From: Herbiconiux sp. A18JL235
GTDB taxonomy: Bacteria; Actinomycetota; Actinomycetes; Actinomycetales; Microbacteriaceae
Direction of reading: 5' to 3'
Assembly (NCBI RefSeq): GCF_040939305.1
Contig: NZ_CP162511.1
Span: 992,001-1,056,000 of the forward strand
Length of the DNA stretch: 64,000 nt
Positions within the stretch are counted from its first letter, which is position 1. Each line of letters opens with the position of its first letter. A program made the position numbers and the translations under genes. Of this stretch, positions 1 to 8,931 are shown piece by piece. The notes below the pieces were generated by a model. That model was given only the letters and a program-made list of their open reading frames with translations, ran no database searches and was not told the origin of the DNA.

Positions 1-146
1 GCAGGCTCATGTGTCAGAGTCGATGCCCACAGCTCCGAAAGCCGGTTCGCGTCGTCTTCGGAGATGCTCTTCTCGAACTGGAGACCAACCACGGCCCCTA
101 GCGCACTGATTGCAATGGCCCCGTCCATTTCGTCAGAATATCTCAT
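1..146 (-). CDS. Unrecognised protein, N-terminal part (runs off window)
   Basis: An open frame starts with ATG at 146 and stays open for 48 codons to the left edge; the stop lies outside the window. The start of the protein reads MRYSDEMDGAIAISALGA, followed by a short acidic/amphipathic stretch (KSISEDDANRLSELW). It sits 25 bases downstream of the phosphatase gene on the same strand, so it probably belongs to the same operon. I do not recognise a family from so short a piece. No strong ribosome binding site is visible, so the start is tentative. Confidence 0.45.
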   Translation of the reverse strand, partial: MRYSDEMDGAIAISALGAVVGLQFEKSISEDDANRLSELWASTLTHEP

Positions 147-171
147 ACGCAACGGCGACCAGCGGCACCGG

Positions 172-789
172 CTACTTACCTGTCGATGAGGCAACGAGGC
201 GGGCTGACAGACGCTGCGAGAGACCCGCGATCTCCGATCCGACACGTTCGTGAGTCTCGATCGAGCGTCGGTAGGGATCGTCGATGTCGCGTTTGGAATC
301 ACGCGGTATGAGAGACCGATTGTTGAAAGCGTCTATGGCGACGTCGAAAAGCGATCTCCCAGACTCTTCATCCACCGGTGGAACCGAATCCGGTAGCTGC
401 TCGAGTATCTCCACGAACTCGGCGAACGTGAAGGCGCGCTTCATGGTGCTTGGATACTCGACGACGAGTTCATTGAGTTGCGCCACCGTCATCGTGAGAA
501 TGAGAGAGGCCGAATCTGCGATCGAGCTGTCGATCTGACGCGCTACATGAGCAGGATCTGCACCATGGCGCTGAGCGATGAGAGCGGGCATCGTGTCCAT
601 CGAGGAACCCACGACGGCGTGCAGTCCGGCACTTGACGTGAGTAGTTGCGGCAGACTACCCGCCTCATCGAGGCGAGTAGCGACGAGCTTTTCTGCTAAC
701 GGCGAGCGACAGATGTTACCCGTGCATACGAACAAGACCAGGGGCGGCCCTTCAGGTGCCTGCGGCCTGGCGAAGGGGTTACCGAACAT
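172..789 (-). CDS. Low-molecular-weight protein tyrosine phosphatase (Wzb-like)
   Basis: The protein (205 aa) carries the LMW-PTP P-loop CTGNICRS at about residues 22-29 (C-x5-R-S) and a C-terminal DDPYRRS segment that fits the general-acid Asp motif (DP[YF]). These enzymes dephosphorylate tyrosine-phosphorylated proteins in the cytosol; in EPS loci the usual partner is the BY-kinase that controls chain length and export. Its start lies 2 bases after the stop of the upstream BY-kinase gene, so the two are almost certainly co-transcribed as a kinase/phosphatase pair. It is somewhat longer than a minimal LMW-PTP because of an insert before the DPY motif. A second LMW-PTP lies at 2642-3247. Confidence 0.9.
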   Translation of the reverse strand: MFGNPFARPQAPEGPPLVLFVCTGNICRSPLAEKLVATRLDEAGSLPQLLTSSAGLHAVVGSSMDTMPALIAQRHGADPAHVARQIDSSIADSASLILTMTVAQLNELVVEYPSTMKRAFTFAEFVEILEQLPDSVPPVDEESGRSLFDVAIDAFNNRSLIPRDSKRDIDDPYRRSIETHERVGSEIAGLSQRLSARLVASSTGK

Positions 790-791
790 TC

Positions 792-2471
792 TCAGGTATT
801 CCTGGATCGCGCGCGCAGTTCGCGTCGAGTGGAGGGTCGCTCGGAGCCGGAAGGCGCGACGAGATCAATGGCGCCCGGCATGGACGTAGCCGAATCGATG
901 ATCCCTGCGCCCGAAACCAGCTCGTCGAACTCGAGGGCCGATGGTTCTCTCAGGTGGCTGTCCCGCTCGTGCGTTGGCTGCGGGGCTTCCGTGGGTGCAC
1001 CAGCCTCTGCGGATGCCGGCGGTCGTGCACTGGTCACGGGGGTATGGGAGGTTTCCGCGGACTCGTCAGCGTTCGGTCGGCTGCTGTAATCGCCTCGGTA
1101 CCCGTAGTACCCATAACCCGAACCAAGGCCGCGCCGGGGTACGCGGTTCAGAATGATGCCCAGCGCCTGCCCGTTCGCTCGTTCGAGGTTTTGGATGGCT
1201 TTGGAAAGGGCCTCGAACGTCGTCTTTCCGACACTGGCCACGACAAGCGCGCCGTCGGTGTTGTGCGTGAGGATCGCAGCATCCGTCACGGGGATGAGAG
1301 GCGGGGCGTCGATCAACACGATGGCATGCTCTGACAACTCGGCAAGCAGTGCGTGCATGCGTTCCGAGCCTAGGAGCTCGCTCGGATTGGGAGGGGTCTT
1401 ACCTGCCGCGAGGATGAACAGCTTGCCCGAAGTGCCCCAGGGCTGCAGGACGTCTGCGATGTCAGATCGACCTGCGAGTACTTCCGTGAGACCAGCACCT
1501 CCAACCAGATTGAAGGTCTTCGACACTGTAGGCCGGCGCAGGTCGGCATCGACCAGCACGACCTGCTGACCTCCGGCCGCCAATGCGATCGCCAGGTTCG
1601 CGATCGTCGTCGACTTCCCGTCGCCAGGCAAGGGGCTGGTGACGACGATAACCCGGGGTGGATTGTCGACGTTCATGTACTGCAGGTTTGTGCGCAACTC
1701 GCGGAGCGCCTCGGCCACAGCCACGTCGTCGTCATCGTCGCGTGAGTAGTCGGTGGCTCCATCCATCGCCACGAGCCTGTCCTCGTCGGTGAACCGCCTG
1801 TCGATCGGAATGCTTCCCACGACAGAGACATCGAACTCCTTTTCCACAGCGTCGGCGCTGCGAATGCGGCGGTCGAGTGCGTGGCGGATGAATACGTAGA
1901 TGAGAGCGAGCACGAGACCCGCCACGAGGCCGATGGCTACAGACAGGCGAGTGTTGGGCGAGGTGGGCGAGGAAGGCAGCACAGCAGAGTCGAGAGGTAC
2001 GAGCTGAACGATGCTGGCACCGCTGGAGGCAGATCCCTCGATCTCGGTGATCTGCTGAGCGATGCCGCGCAACCACGCCTCCGCAAGGTCGCGTGCTTCT
2101 GTCGGAGACGGCCCAGTTGCAGAAACCTTGATCAGAACGGTGTTCGAGGGGTTCGTCACGGTGATGCGTCCTACGAGGCCCTCAGGAGACACCCCGCTGA
2201 GTCCGAGGTCGTCGATGGCGTACTGCGCCACCGCTCGTGACTGTCCGATGTCGATGTAGGATTTCACCTTCGATTCAGCGAGGTTGTTTCCGACGAGGGC
2301 GTTGCCGGTATCGGTGTTGTTGCCCGCGGAGACATAACCGCTCGAGTCCGCTGTGTAGACCTTCGGCTGGAAGAGGGTCCATCCAAATGCAACAGCGCCG
2401 CCCAGGATCGTAATGGCGATGATCATCAGCCAATGTGCCCTCAGCACTGGAAGATATGAGCGCAGCTCCAT
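792..2471 (-). CDS. BY-kinase / polysaccharide co-polymerase (Wzc/CapAB-like)
   Basis: A 559-aa protein with a Wzz-type N-terminal domain. A first membrane segment follows MELRSYLPVLRAHW, and a second (about residues 180-205) precedes RHALDRR. The cytosolic ATPase has Walker A (PGDGKST, about residue 280), Walker A' (VLVDADLRRP) and Walker B (IVLIDAPPL), then a tyrosine cluster (GYGYYGYRGDYSS) for autophosphorylation. Such proteins control polymerisation and export of EPS. The tail after the tyrosines is long and acidic/Pro-rich. I chose the ATG at 2471 because MELRSYLPVLR matches the usual family start; the frame stays open upstream to 2543. It is followed directly by its phosphatase and has a paralog at 5807-7219. 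Confidence 0.9.
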   Translation of the reverse strand: MELRSYLPVLRAHWLMIIAITILGGAVAFGWTLFQPKVYTADSSGYVSAGNNTDTGNALVGNNLAESKVKSYIDIGQSRAVAQYAIDDLGLSGVSPEGLVGRITVTNPSNTVLIKVSATGPSPTEARDLAEAWLRGIAQQITEIEGSASSGASIVQLVPLDSAVLPSSPTSPNTRLSVAIGLVAGLVLALIYVFIRHALDRRIRSADAVEKEFDVSVVGSIPIDRRFTDEDRLVAMDGATDYSRDDDDDVAVAEALRELRTNLQYMNVDNPPRVIVVTSPLPGDGKSTTIANLAIALAAGGQQVVLVDADLRRPTVSKTFNLVGGAGLTEVLAGRSDIADVLQPWGTSGKLFILAAGKTPPNPSELLGSERMHALLAELSEHAIVLIDAPPLIPVTDAAILTHNTDGALVVASVGKTTFEALSKAIQNLERANGQALGIILNRVPRRGLGSGYGYYGYRGDYSSRPNADESAETSHTPVTSARPPASAEAGAPTEAPQPTHERDSHLREPSALEFDELVSGAGIIDSATSMPGAIDLVAPSGSERPSTRRELRARSRNT

Positions 2472-2641
2472 GTGATCCCTCGAATCGGCGGGAGGCAGAC
2501 CTCCCAGCGTGCACGTCGCGCATCGAAATGCGGTTCGCACCATCCTACGGTTTGGAGCTCCGCCACGTCAGCCGGGCGACCCCGGGTTGCCCGTAGGATG
2601 GGCCGTTCACGCATGCGAACAAAACGCTGGGAGACGGCACT

Positions 2642-3247
2642 GTGGATTCAATCAGGGTTCTGACGGTCTGTTCGGGAAACATCTGTCGATCGCCGCTCGC
2701 TCAACTGATGATCTCGAGCAGACTATCCGGCCTGGACTCTTTTGTCGTCACGAGTGCCGGCACGGTCGCCCGTGACGGGGATCCGATGCCGGATCCGGCT
2801 CAGGAGCTCGCCATCGAGTACGGCGTCGACCCGACCACCCACCGGGCCACCTATCTCACTGAAAGCATCGTGTCCGATTCGGACCTCATCCTGGCCATGT
2901 CGCGCTCGCATCGCAGCCAGATTGTGCGTTATGACCCGCGCAAGATCTCACGAACCTTCACACTTCGTGAATTCGCGCGGCTCTCTGGTCGCGTGGGTGA
3001 TGAGGAGGTTCGGGCAGTAGCTACAGCGCCCGACGTTCGCGGGCGCTTTGAGGCAGTGATGGCACGTCTCGTTGCGGAGAAGGCCGGAGCGATGCCTGCG
3101 ATCCCCGACGAAGATGATGTTGTGGACCCCTATCGCAAAGATCGGGCGACCTACGTCCGTTCGGGCCTCGAGATTGCACCAGCCGTCGAGGAAGTGGCAC
3201 GGGTGCTCCGTCTGGCGGCGTATCCTCTAGGAGGAGAAAGCGCGTAA
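2642..3247 (+). CDS. Low-molecular-weight protein tyrosine phosphatase, second copy
   Basis: A 201-aa LMW-PTP with the P-loop CSGNICRS near residues 9-16 and a C-terminal DDVVDPYRKDR acid motif. It starts with GTG, preceded by a GGGAGA Shine-Dalgarno about 7 bases upstream. It is divergent from the first kinase/phosphatase pair and lies 53 bases upstream of the glycosylphosphotransferase gene, so it probably opens the rightward EPS operon. Family knowledge: it reverses tyrosine phosphorylation of BY-kinases and sometimes of glycosyltransferases or UDP-sugar dehydrogenases. It is clearly diverged from the copy at 172-789, so the two may serve different kinases. Confidence 0.9.
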   Translation: MDSIRVLTVCSGNICRSPLAQLMISSRLSGLDSFVVTSAGTVARDGDPMPDPAQELAIEYGVDPTTHRATYLTESIVSDSDLILAMSRSHRSQIVRYDPRKISRTFTLREFARLSGRVGDEEVRAVATAPDVRGRFEAVMARLVAEKAGAMPAIPDEDDVVDPYRKDRATYVRSGLEIAPAVEEVARVLRLAAYPLGGESA

Positions 3248-3300
3248 GCGCTCCGGAGCTGAACGGCCAGTTTGCACGCACGGACATGCTTGGGGGATCT

Positions 3301-4776
3301 ATGACGGTTGCGACGCACCGCGTCAACGCAACTGAATCGCGACACGATTGGCGGCAGGACTACAGTCGGCGCCTCAGCCTGTCGGATTTCATCGTCATCG
3401 TCGTGGCGGTCGTGGCAACCCAACTCATCTGGTTCGGCCCGTCGGCCGACGAGGTCCGGTTCCGAACCAACCTGAGCTTTCTGGCTGTCAGCTACACGGC
3501 CGTCTCGGTAATACTTGCGATCTGCTGGACCGCCATCCTCGGTATCATCGGATCCCGTAGCGACCGAATCGTCGGCACCGGAACAGCTGAATATCGTCTG
3601 GTGGTCGACGGCAGTCTGCGCATCTTCGGTCTTCTCGCGATCATCGCGTTCTTGTTCCAGATCGACTTCAGTCGAGGCTACTTCATCGTCGCGCTGCCAT
3701 TGGGAACGATCGCTCTTGTCGTCGTCCGATGGGGGTGGCGCCAATGGCTGAACCGCCACCGCGCAAAGGGAGAATACTCCGCTCAGGTCCTGCTCGTAGG
3801 CTCTGAGGTATCGGTGCTGCACACCGCACGCGAACTGGCGCGTCACCCGCAGGCTGGATACAACGTCGTAGGAGCCTGCGTGCCGAGCGGACGTGTCGCG
3901 GACTACTTACCAAGTACCCAGATACCCGTTGCGGGAAGCGTCGAACGCGTCGATCGAGCGATCGCAGCGACCGGAGCCGACACGATCGTCATCACGAGCT
4001 CGGACGAGCTGTCTCCCGACAAGATCAGACAGCTCAGCTGGTCACTTGAACCGGGTCGCCAGCATCTTGTGGTTGCCCCGAGTCTCACGGACATAGGTGG
4101 CCCCCGCATTCACACTCGCCCCGTTGCGGGTCTCCCACTTATCCATGTCGAAACGCCCCGCTATGAAGGGTTCAAGCGGTATCAGAAGCGGATTTTCGAT
4201 TTCCTTGCATCTGGCGCGTTGATCATCATCGCCCTTCCTGTGCTCGTTCTGATCGCCCTTTTGATCCGCCTCACGTCGCCTGGCCCGGTGTTGTTCAAGC
4301 AGGAGAGGGTCGGGTTAAATGGAACGAAGTTCAGCATGCTGAAGTTCCGCTCGATGGTCACGAACGCCGACGCGCTCATCGAGGATCTCAAGACCGCAGA
4401 GCGCACGGAGGGGAACACGGTTCTCTTCAAGATGAAGGACGACCCTCGTGTCACACGCGTCGGTCGTGTGCTTCGGAAGTTCAGCCTTGACGAGCTACCA
4501 CAACTCTTCAATGTGCTGCGAGGCGACATGTCGCTCATCGGGCCCCGCCCGCCCCTGCAGCGTGAGGTCGAACTCTACGAGACGCATGTGCATCGCCGAT
4601 TCCTCATGAAACCGGGCATCACCGGTCTTTGGCAAGTCAGCGGCCGGTCGGATCTGTCCTGGGAAGACTCCGTTCGCCTTGACCTCTACTACGTCGAGAA
4701 CTGGTCCATCGTGGGCGACTTCATCATCTTGTTGAAGACCGTCCGGGCGGTCTTCGCTGGAAGCGGCGCTTACTGA
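3301..4776 (+). CDS. EPS polyprenyl glycosylphosphotransferase (initiating enzyme)
   Basis: A 491-aa protein of the WbaP/WcaJ (PNPT) family that transfers a sugar-1-phosphate to undecaprenyl phosphate and so begins the repeat unit. The N-terminal half has four to five membrane segments and a nucleotide-fold domain (VLLVGS). The C-terminal bacterial sugar transferase domain starts at KRIFDFLASGALIII and carries KQERVG, KFRSM, DELPQLFNVLRGDMS, IGPRPP and GITGLWQVSGR. The ATG at 3301 has GGGGG 4 bases upstream; an in-frame ATG at 3286 lacks a ribosome site. The nature of the first sugar cannot be read from sequence. Confidence 0.93.
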   Translation: MTVATHRVNATESRHDWRQDYSRRLSLSDFIVIVVAVVATQLIWFGPSADEVRFRTNLSFLAVSYTAVSVILAICWTAILGIIGSRSDRIVGTGTAEYRLVVDGSLRIFGLLAIIAFLFQIDFSRGYFIVALPLGTIALVVVRWGWRQWLNRHRAKGEYSAQVLLVGSEVSVLHTARELARHPQAGYNVVGACVPSGRVADYLPSTQIPVAGSVERVDRAIAATGADTIVITSSDELSPDKIRQLSWSLEPGRQHLVVAPSLTDIGGPRIHTRPVAGLPLIHVETPRYEGFKRYQKRIFDFLASGALIIIALPVLVLIALLIRLTSPGPVLFKQERVGLNGTKFSMLKFRSMVTNADALIEDLKTAERTEGNTVLFKMKDDPRVTRVGRVLRKFSLDELPQLFNVLRGDMSLIGPRPPLQREVELYETHVHRRFLMKPGITGLWQVSGRSDLSWEDSVRLDLYYVENWSIVGDFIILLKTVRAVFAGSGAY

Positions 4777-4816
4777 TGTGTGGGAGATTGCCCGACTGAG
4801 GCGGGTCTATCCCTCA

Positions 4817-5764
4817 TCATTGCCATGTCGCGCCAACGTCCGTCGACCGGCGCACTGAACTCCCCGACCACAGCCAGATTGCCTGTTGATTGCCTGAGAT
4901 CGCGACGTCACGGCTGATGTTGCCCGTCTCGGCGCATCGCGACACGCGAGAGGCCGTCGTAGAAGCTTGCTGCGGTAGGTACCCAACGACGAGGCCGATG
5001 CAGCTCGGATCGGTCGATGATGCTGCGAAAAGGTATCCGTTTGACCCCGATCCGAGCGCGAGCACCCCGCCGTCGAGCGGGGTGGAAGACTGCCAGGTCG
5101 CCCCCGCGTCGTTGGTCCGCGCGATCGCACCGTCAGAGCACAGCGCTGCCGCCGATGAGGTGTCCGTCCCCGCCACAGAAACCGCCAGTTCACAGGGCGC
5201 CGAGGCCGTGCCCCCCGGTCCACGCACGATCGACGGGTCCGCAGCGTCTACGTACCAGTCATCGCCGAGGCGATCGGGGTATGCAGCCCATTGGCTGCCC
5301 TCCGTCGTCGTGCCCACCCATGTTGGCGCGCATGTGTCTTTGTCCAAAGCGATGGTGTGAGCCGAACTCGAGTCGGCCCCGGCCAGCAGCGTCAAAGGCC
5401 CGGATAGTCCACCCTGAGTTCCGAGGTCGAAACCATTCCAACTCTGACCACCATTGGAGGATCGTTCAATCACCGCGTCGGAAACGGGGCAGTCTCCGAT
5501 GTCCGCTCTCCACGCCGTGTTCGAATCGAACGCAGAAATCGTTCGCGTCGCCCGACCGAGGGGTTCTGCCTCGACTGTGCGGCTGGGGGTGGGTGCACTC
5601 GAGAGGCTCGGTGTGTAGGCCGCGGCTGTGCTGGGGGCCGAGGGGTTCGACGACATCGCCGCGGTCACTAATGCAATGTCAACCACGACGAACGCGCAGA
5701 TGGCCGCCGTCCCCACCAAGACCTTTACACGCCTGACGGAGTTCGGGTTCCGAGTACCTGGCAA
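4817..5764 (-). CDS. Membrane-anchored protein with sialidase-type Asp boxes
   Basis: A 315-aa protein. After a basic N-terminus (NPNSVRRVK) there is one membrane segment (about residues 15-35), then a Ser/Thr/Pro-rich linker and an extracytoplasmic domain. The domain has Asp-box/BNR-like motifs: SSNGGQSWNGF, TNDAGATWQ and STDVGATWQ (S/T-x-D/N-x-G-x-x-W), which mark beta-propeller blades. No catalytic sialidase residues are evident, so a structural or sugar-binding role in EPS assembly is more likely than hydrolysis. It ends with the last Asp box, which suggests a short or incomplete propeller. It follows the second BY-kinase gene on the same strand (42-base gap). Confidence 0.65.
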   Translation of the reverse strand: MPGTRNPNSVRRVKVLVGTAAICAFVVVDIALVTAAMSSNPSAPSTAAAYTPSLSSAPTPSRTVEAEPLGRATRTISAFDSNTAWRADIGDCPVSDAVIERSSNGGQSWNGFDLGTQGGLSGPLTLLAGADSSSAHTIALDKDTCAPTWVGTTTEGSQWAAYPDRLGDDWYVDAADPSIVRGPGGTASAPCELAVSVAGTDTSSAAALCSDGAIARTNDAGATWQSSTPLDGGVLALGSGSNGYLFAASSTDPSCIGLVVGYLPQQASTTASRVSRCAETGNISRDVAISGNQQAIWLWSGSSVRRSTDVGATWQ

Positions 5765-5806
5765 GTCGGCCTTCCTCAGTTTGGTGGGGGTCCTACGACA
5801 GAGGGG

Positions 5807-7219
5807 CTACTTGCGGCCGCGTCGCGGCCTCGACTGTGGCATGACCTCAGCGGGCTCGCTCGCGCCACCGTAGTAGCTGTACTCGCCGCCCCCGTAGGCG
5901 TCGGGCCCCTTGCTCGGGAGCATGGTCATGATGATTCCGATGACTTTGCTGTTGGTCTGGTGGAGGTTCCGGATGCCGGCAACGACCTCGGTCTTCTTCA
6001 CCTTGCCCGCCGCGGCCACGACGATCGCACCCGCGGTCAGGTTGCTGAGCACAGCAGCGTCGGTGACGGGCAAGAGCGGAGGTGAATCCAGAAGGACGTA
6101 GTCAACCTGGTCGTTCAGAGCTTGGAGCAACCCGACCATGGCCTCGGACCCCAGCAGTTCGCTCGGATTCGGGGGAACCTGCCCTGCGGGAAGGACGAAC
6201 AGGTCCTTAGTGCCCCAGCGTTGCAAGACGTCCCCGAGGGCTGCCCTTCCGATGAGTACGTCGGTAAGTCCCACCGCACCCTCGAGGCCCATGTATTCGG
6301 CCAGCCTCGGCAGCCGCAGGTCAGCATCGACAAGGACGACACGCGCCCCCGTTTCCGCCAGGGCGAGCGCGAGATTCGCGGTAGTCGTGCTCTTACCTTC
6401 ACCGGGGATAGACGATGTGACGACGAAGGCACGATTGTCATGATCGAGGTTGACGAATCGCAGATTGGTTCGGAGCGCTCGGAAAGACTCGGCCCGGGGG
6501 TTTCGGGGGTCACTCTGCACGATCAGTGGGGACTTCGTTGCCTCGGGATCGTACGTCGTGCCTCCGAGGATCGGGACGTCAGTCAATGCTTCGATATCGT
6601 GGCGGCCATGGACCCGAGTGTCGAGGGCTGAACGCAGGAACGCCGCACCGATGCCGATGACCAGGCCTAGCAGGGCCCCGATCCCGATATTCGATGCGAG
6701 GTTAGGACTCGCCGGCTGGCTCGCAGGCTCGGCAGGCTGGATCGTTTGCACTTTGACTAGGCTCGGCCCGCCGCCTGTGGGCTCCTCGAGGTCATTGGCT
6801 ACCTTCTGAAAACTGTCAGCCGTTGCATTCGCGATGTTCGCGGCCACCTGGGGGTCGGGGTCGGTCGCGATGATGCTGATGATCGTCGTGCCGGATGTTG
6901 CGGCAGCTGAGATCTTCGACTCCAGCGAAGCAGCAGTGGTGTCCAAGCCCAACTGCTCGATCACAGGGTCCAGCACAGCGGGGCTGCTGACGACGGCCAC
7001 GTAAGACGAGACCTTTTGCTGGGCGTAGCTGTTTCCCTGAATCAACTCTCCAGGACTTGACGAGTCGGTTTGGACGGAAACAAAGATGCGCGTCTGAGAT
7101 TGGTACTGCGGCGTAGCGACAATGGCGAGCGCCGAGCCGACTGCCACGCCCAAAAGTAGACCGACGACAATGAGTACCCAACCCTTGCGAAGTACGCGAA
7201 GGTAGTCTTGCAAAGTCAC
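5807..7219 (-). CDS. BY-kinase / polysaccharide co-polymerase, second copy
   Basis: A 470-aa paralog of the kinase at 792-2471. It has Wzz-type membrane segments after TLQDYLRVLRKGW and near residue 180, Walker A (IPGEGKSTT, about residue 273), Walker A' (VLVDADLRLP), Walker B (VLLDSPPLLP) and a C-terminal tyrosine patch (YGGGEYSYYGG). The GTG at 7219 is the likely start: GAGAGG lies 9 bases upstream and the family usually begins at this point, though an in-frame ATG exists at 7261. Two BY-kinases in one EPS locus suggest separate control of two export or polymerisation steps, or a duplicated locus. It is divergent from the Pro-rich membrane protein gene. Confidence 0.9.
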   Translation of the reverse strand: MTLQDYLRVLRKGWVLIVVGLLLGVAVGSALAIVATPQYQSQTRIFVSVQTDSSSPGELIQGNSYAQQKVSSYVAVVSSPAVLDPVIEQLGLDTTAASLESKISAAATSGTTIISIIATDPDPQVAANIANATADSFQKVANDLEEPTGGGPSLVKVQTIQPAEPASQPASPNLASNIGIGALLGLVIGIGAAFLRSALDTRVHGRHDIEALTDVPILGGTTYDPEATKSPLIVQSDPRNPRAESFRALRTNLRFVNLDHDNRAFVVTSSIPGEGKSTTTANLALALAETGARVVLVDADLRLPRLAEYMGLEGAVGLTDVLIGRAALGDVLQRWGTKDLFVLPAGQVPPNPSELLGSEAMVGLLQALNDQVDYVLLDSPPLLPVTDAAVLSNLTAGAIVVAAAGKVKKTEVVAGIRNLHQTNSKVIGIIMTMLPSKGPDAYGGGEYSYYGGASEPAEVMPQSRPRRGRK

Positions 7220-7426
7220 GATTGGTTGCCTCTCGTCATCGACATCATGCGGAAATCGCAAACCGTTCCGTCACATCACGAGCCCGCATCCCCAGGCCGA
7301 TTGTTTCACATTAGGTGCGTCGATCATGAATCCGCGGACGACGGTCGTCGAGTGAGCCGAAGGCCCGCAGGGGCTCCTGGTAGGATTTCAGCCTGGCGAG
7401 TTCGCCAGTCGGGGAGGGCATTGCGC

Positions 7427-8545
7427 ATGGTCGCCGTACATCAGAGCGTGGTCCGGGGTTTGACGATCGCCGTCGTGACCGCTGGAGTGGTCGCGCTCCC
7501 CATGCTTCCTGTCATGGCGTCCGCATCGACACTCGCGGAGGTCGTGGTACCGCCCGTAGAGGTCGTGGTGCCTACAGTGGCTCCTGAGGAGCCGGTACCT
7601 TCGCCTGAGCCCACTGCCGTGCCGGAACCCGAACCGACCGCGACGCCTGAGCCATCCGAGCCGCCCGCGCCCGAGCCGACAGAGGTACCCGTGCCGGTGC
7701 CCGATGAACCAACTGAGGCCCCGGTTCAGCCCGCCCTTCCTGAGGAGCCTATCGAAGAGCCGGCAGAGGAGTACTACGAGGGCCCATCGGAGGAGGAGCA
7801 GATTGCTCCGCCACCTGTGGTGACTCCAACGCCGACACCGACCCCGACGCCGACACCTATTCCCGCAGTTGACATCTTCGCACCCTTCTACCCGCCATCG
7901 ACCGGGGCCGCCCGGGATCTCCTGCCCTTGATCCTGGGCGGCATAGCGGCCGGCCTCGTCGTTGCTTTAGCGGCAGTATCGTTCGTTATTTCTCGGTGGA
8001 GGATCGCCAGACTCCGTTCGTCAATCCTTGTCTCGGCTGCACCCACTGATTCCGACTTCGTGAGATCGACGCGGCGGACTCATAACGCGCCACCTCGCGC
8101 CCTCGACATCTCTGGTCTTCTGACGAATCGAGTCGTCGATGTGGTTCCCGACATAAAACTCGATCTGGGTGGGCGGGAGCGAACTCGCGGAGCTGCCGCT
8201 CCGGCGTCCGCCGCGCAGTTTGCGTGGCCATTCACCGCCTCGAAACGTTCGAATGCCTCTCCGGCACGGGAACCCCAGCTGGGCTTGAGTGGTGTATTCG
8301 ACGGGGCGCCGCTTCGAAAGGCGACGGTGGGTGCCAGCATTCTGGAACGACTCGCGCTGCCGACTCAGATGACTTCACGGCTCGAATCCGCTGTACGGCC
8401 TACTTTCTCGTGGTCCGCTCCCCGCATGGCTGCGAGCGCAACCCCGGATTTGCGTCTGGGCTTCCCTGCGGCGTATGCGAAGAGCGACCAGAGCGTTATT
8501 CGGACTGCATCCCCGGGCGCGCGTTCACTCCCGTTCGACGAGTAG
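7427..8545 (+). CDS. Pro/Glu-rich secreted membrane protein of unknown function
   Basis: A 372-aa protein. It opens with a signal peptide (MVAVHQSVVRG, then a hydrophobic stretch to ASAS), followed by about 110 residues of Pro/Glu/Thr-rich sequence with a PT repeat (PTPTPTPTP). One membrane segment (LLPLILGGIAAGLVVALAAV) leads to a basic, mostly cytoplasmic tail of about 190 residues. The ATG at 7427 has GGGGAGGG 8 bases upstream, which decides against longer in-frame starts. The layout resembles cell-wall-spanning linker proteins, with the extended part crossing the peptidoglycan. There is no LPxTG. I recognise no family; a link to EPS export is inferred only from position. Confidence 0.7.
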   Translation: MVAVHQSVVRGLTIAVVTAGVVALPMLPVMASASTLAEVVVPPVEVVVPTVAPEEPVPSPEPTAVPEPEPTATPEPSEPPAPEPTEVPVPVPDEPTEAPVQPALPEEPIEEPAEEYYEGPSEEEQIAPPPVVTPTPTPTPTPTPIPAVDIFAPFYPPSTGAARDLLPLILGGIAAGLVVALAAVSFVISRWRIARLRSSILVSAAPTDSDFVRSTRRTHNAPPRALDISGLLTNRVVDVVPDIKLDLGGRERTRGAAAPASAAQFAWPFTASKRSNASPAREPQLGLSGVFDGAPLRKATVGASILERLALPTQMTSRLESAVRPTFSWSAPRMAASATPDLRLGFPAAYAKSDQSVIRTASPGARSLPFDE

Positions 8546-8821
8546 GCGTGACCCCAGCTCGCCGAGGTACGACGTGATCTGGAGACGCGCAGCCTCGTGT
8601 TCGACCCCGAATGCGGACGTTATCGTGCCGACGATCTCTTCGACCGTCGACCAGACAACCAAGCATTCCCAAATCGTCAGTCCGCTGCCGCTGATCAGCA
8701 CCGGTGTCGGGTTCTTTGAATCCACCTGCAGTACGTAAACACCATCTGGCGTCGTTACGCTCGCCACCGTCTGTGACTGCCTCCACCGGACCATCGCTGC
8801 AGAGTCCGGTCTCGTGGGCAT
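8525..8821 (-). CDS. PqqD-like peptide-chaperone domain protein
   Basis: A 98-aa protein with the PqqD fold pattern: an N-terminal beta hairpin (VYVLQVDSKNPTPVLISGSG), then LTIWECL and helices ending in ITSYLGELGSRLLVE. PqqD-like proteins bind leader peptides of ribosomally made peptides and hand them to modifying enzymes. Some EPS and lasso-peptide loci carry stand-alone PqqD-like genes with a nucleotidyltransferase, as here. Its 3' end overlaps the convergent Pro-rich gene by 21 bases. No precursor peptide, radical SAM or asparagine-synthetase-like gene was recognised within the adjacent 10 kb, so the partner is unknown. Confidence 0.6.
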   Translation of the reverse strand: MPTRPDSAAMVRWRQSQTVASVTTPDGVYVLQVDSKNPTPVLISGSGLTIWECLVVWSTVEEIVGTITSAFGVEHEAARLQITSYLGELGSRLLVERE

Positions 8822-8931
8822 CTCCTGAGGCTACCAAGGAACTCATAACGAGGATGCGCTAGCCTGAGGCGATGAGCGGGGTACATTGTGAGGCGCCTCG
8901 TTTTCGCTGTCACCAGGTTCTGCGGTAGCCC

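Noticed and set aside
7811..7860. Repetitive DNA (PT repeat) as a microsatellite or CRISPR-like array
   Set aside because: It is a simple Pro-Thr coding repeat within a wall-spanning linker; there are no spacers.
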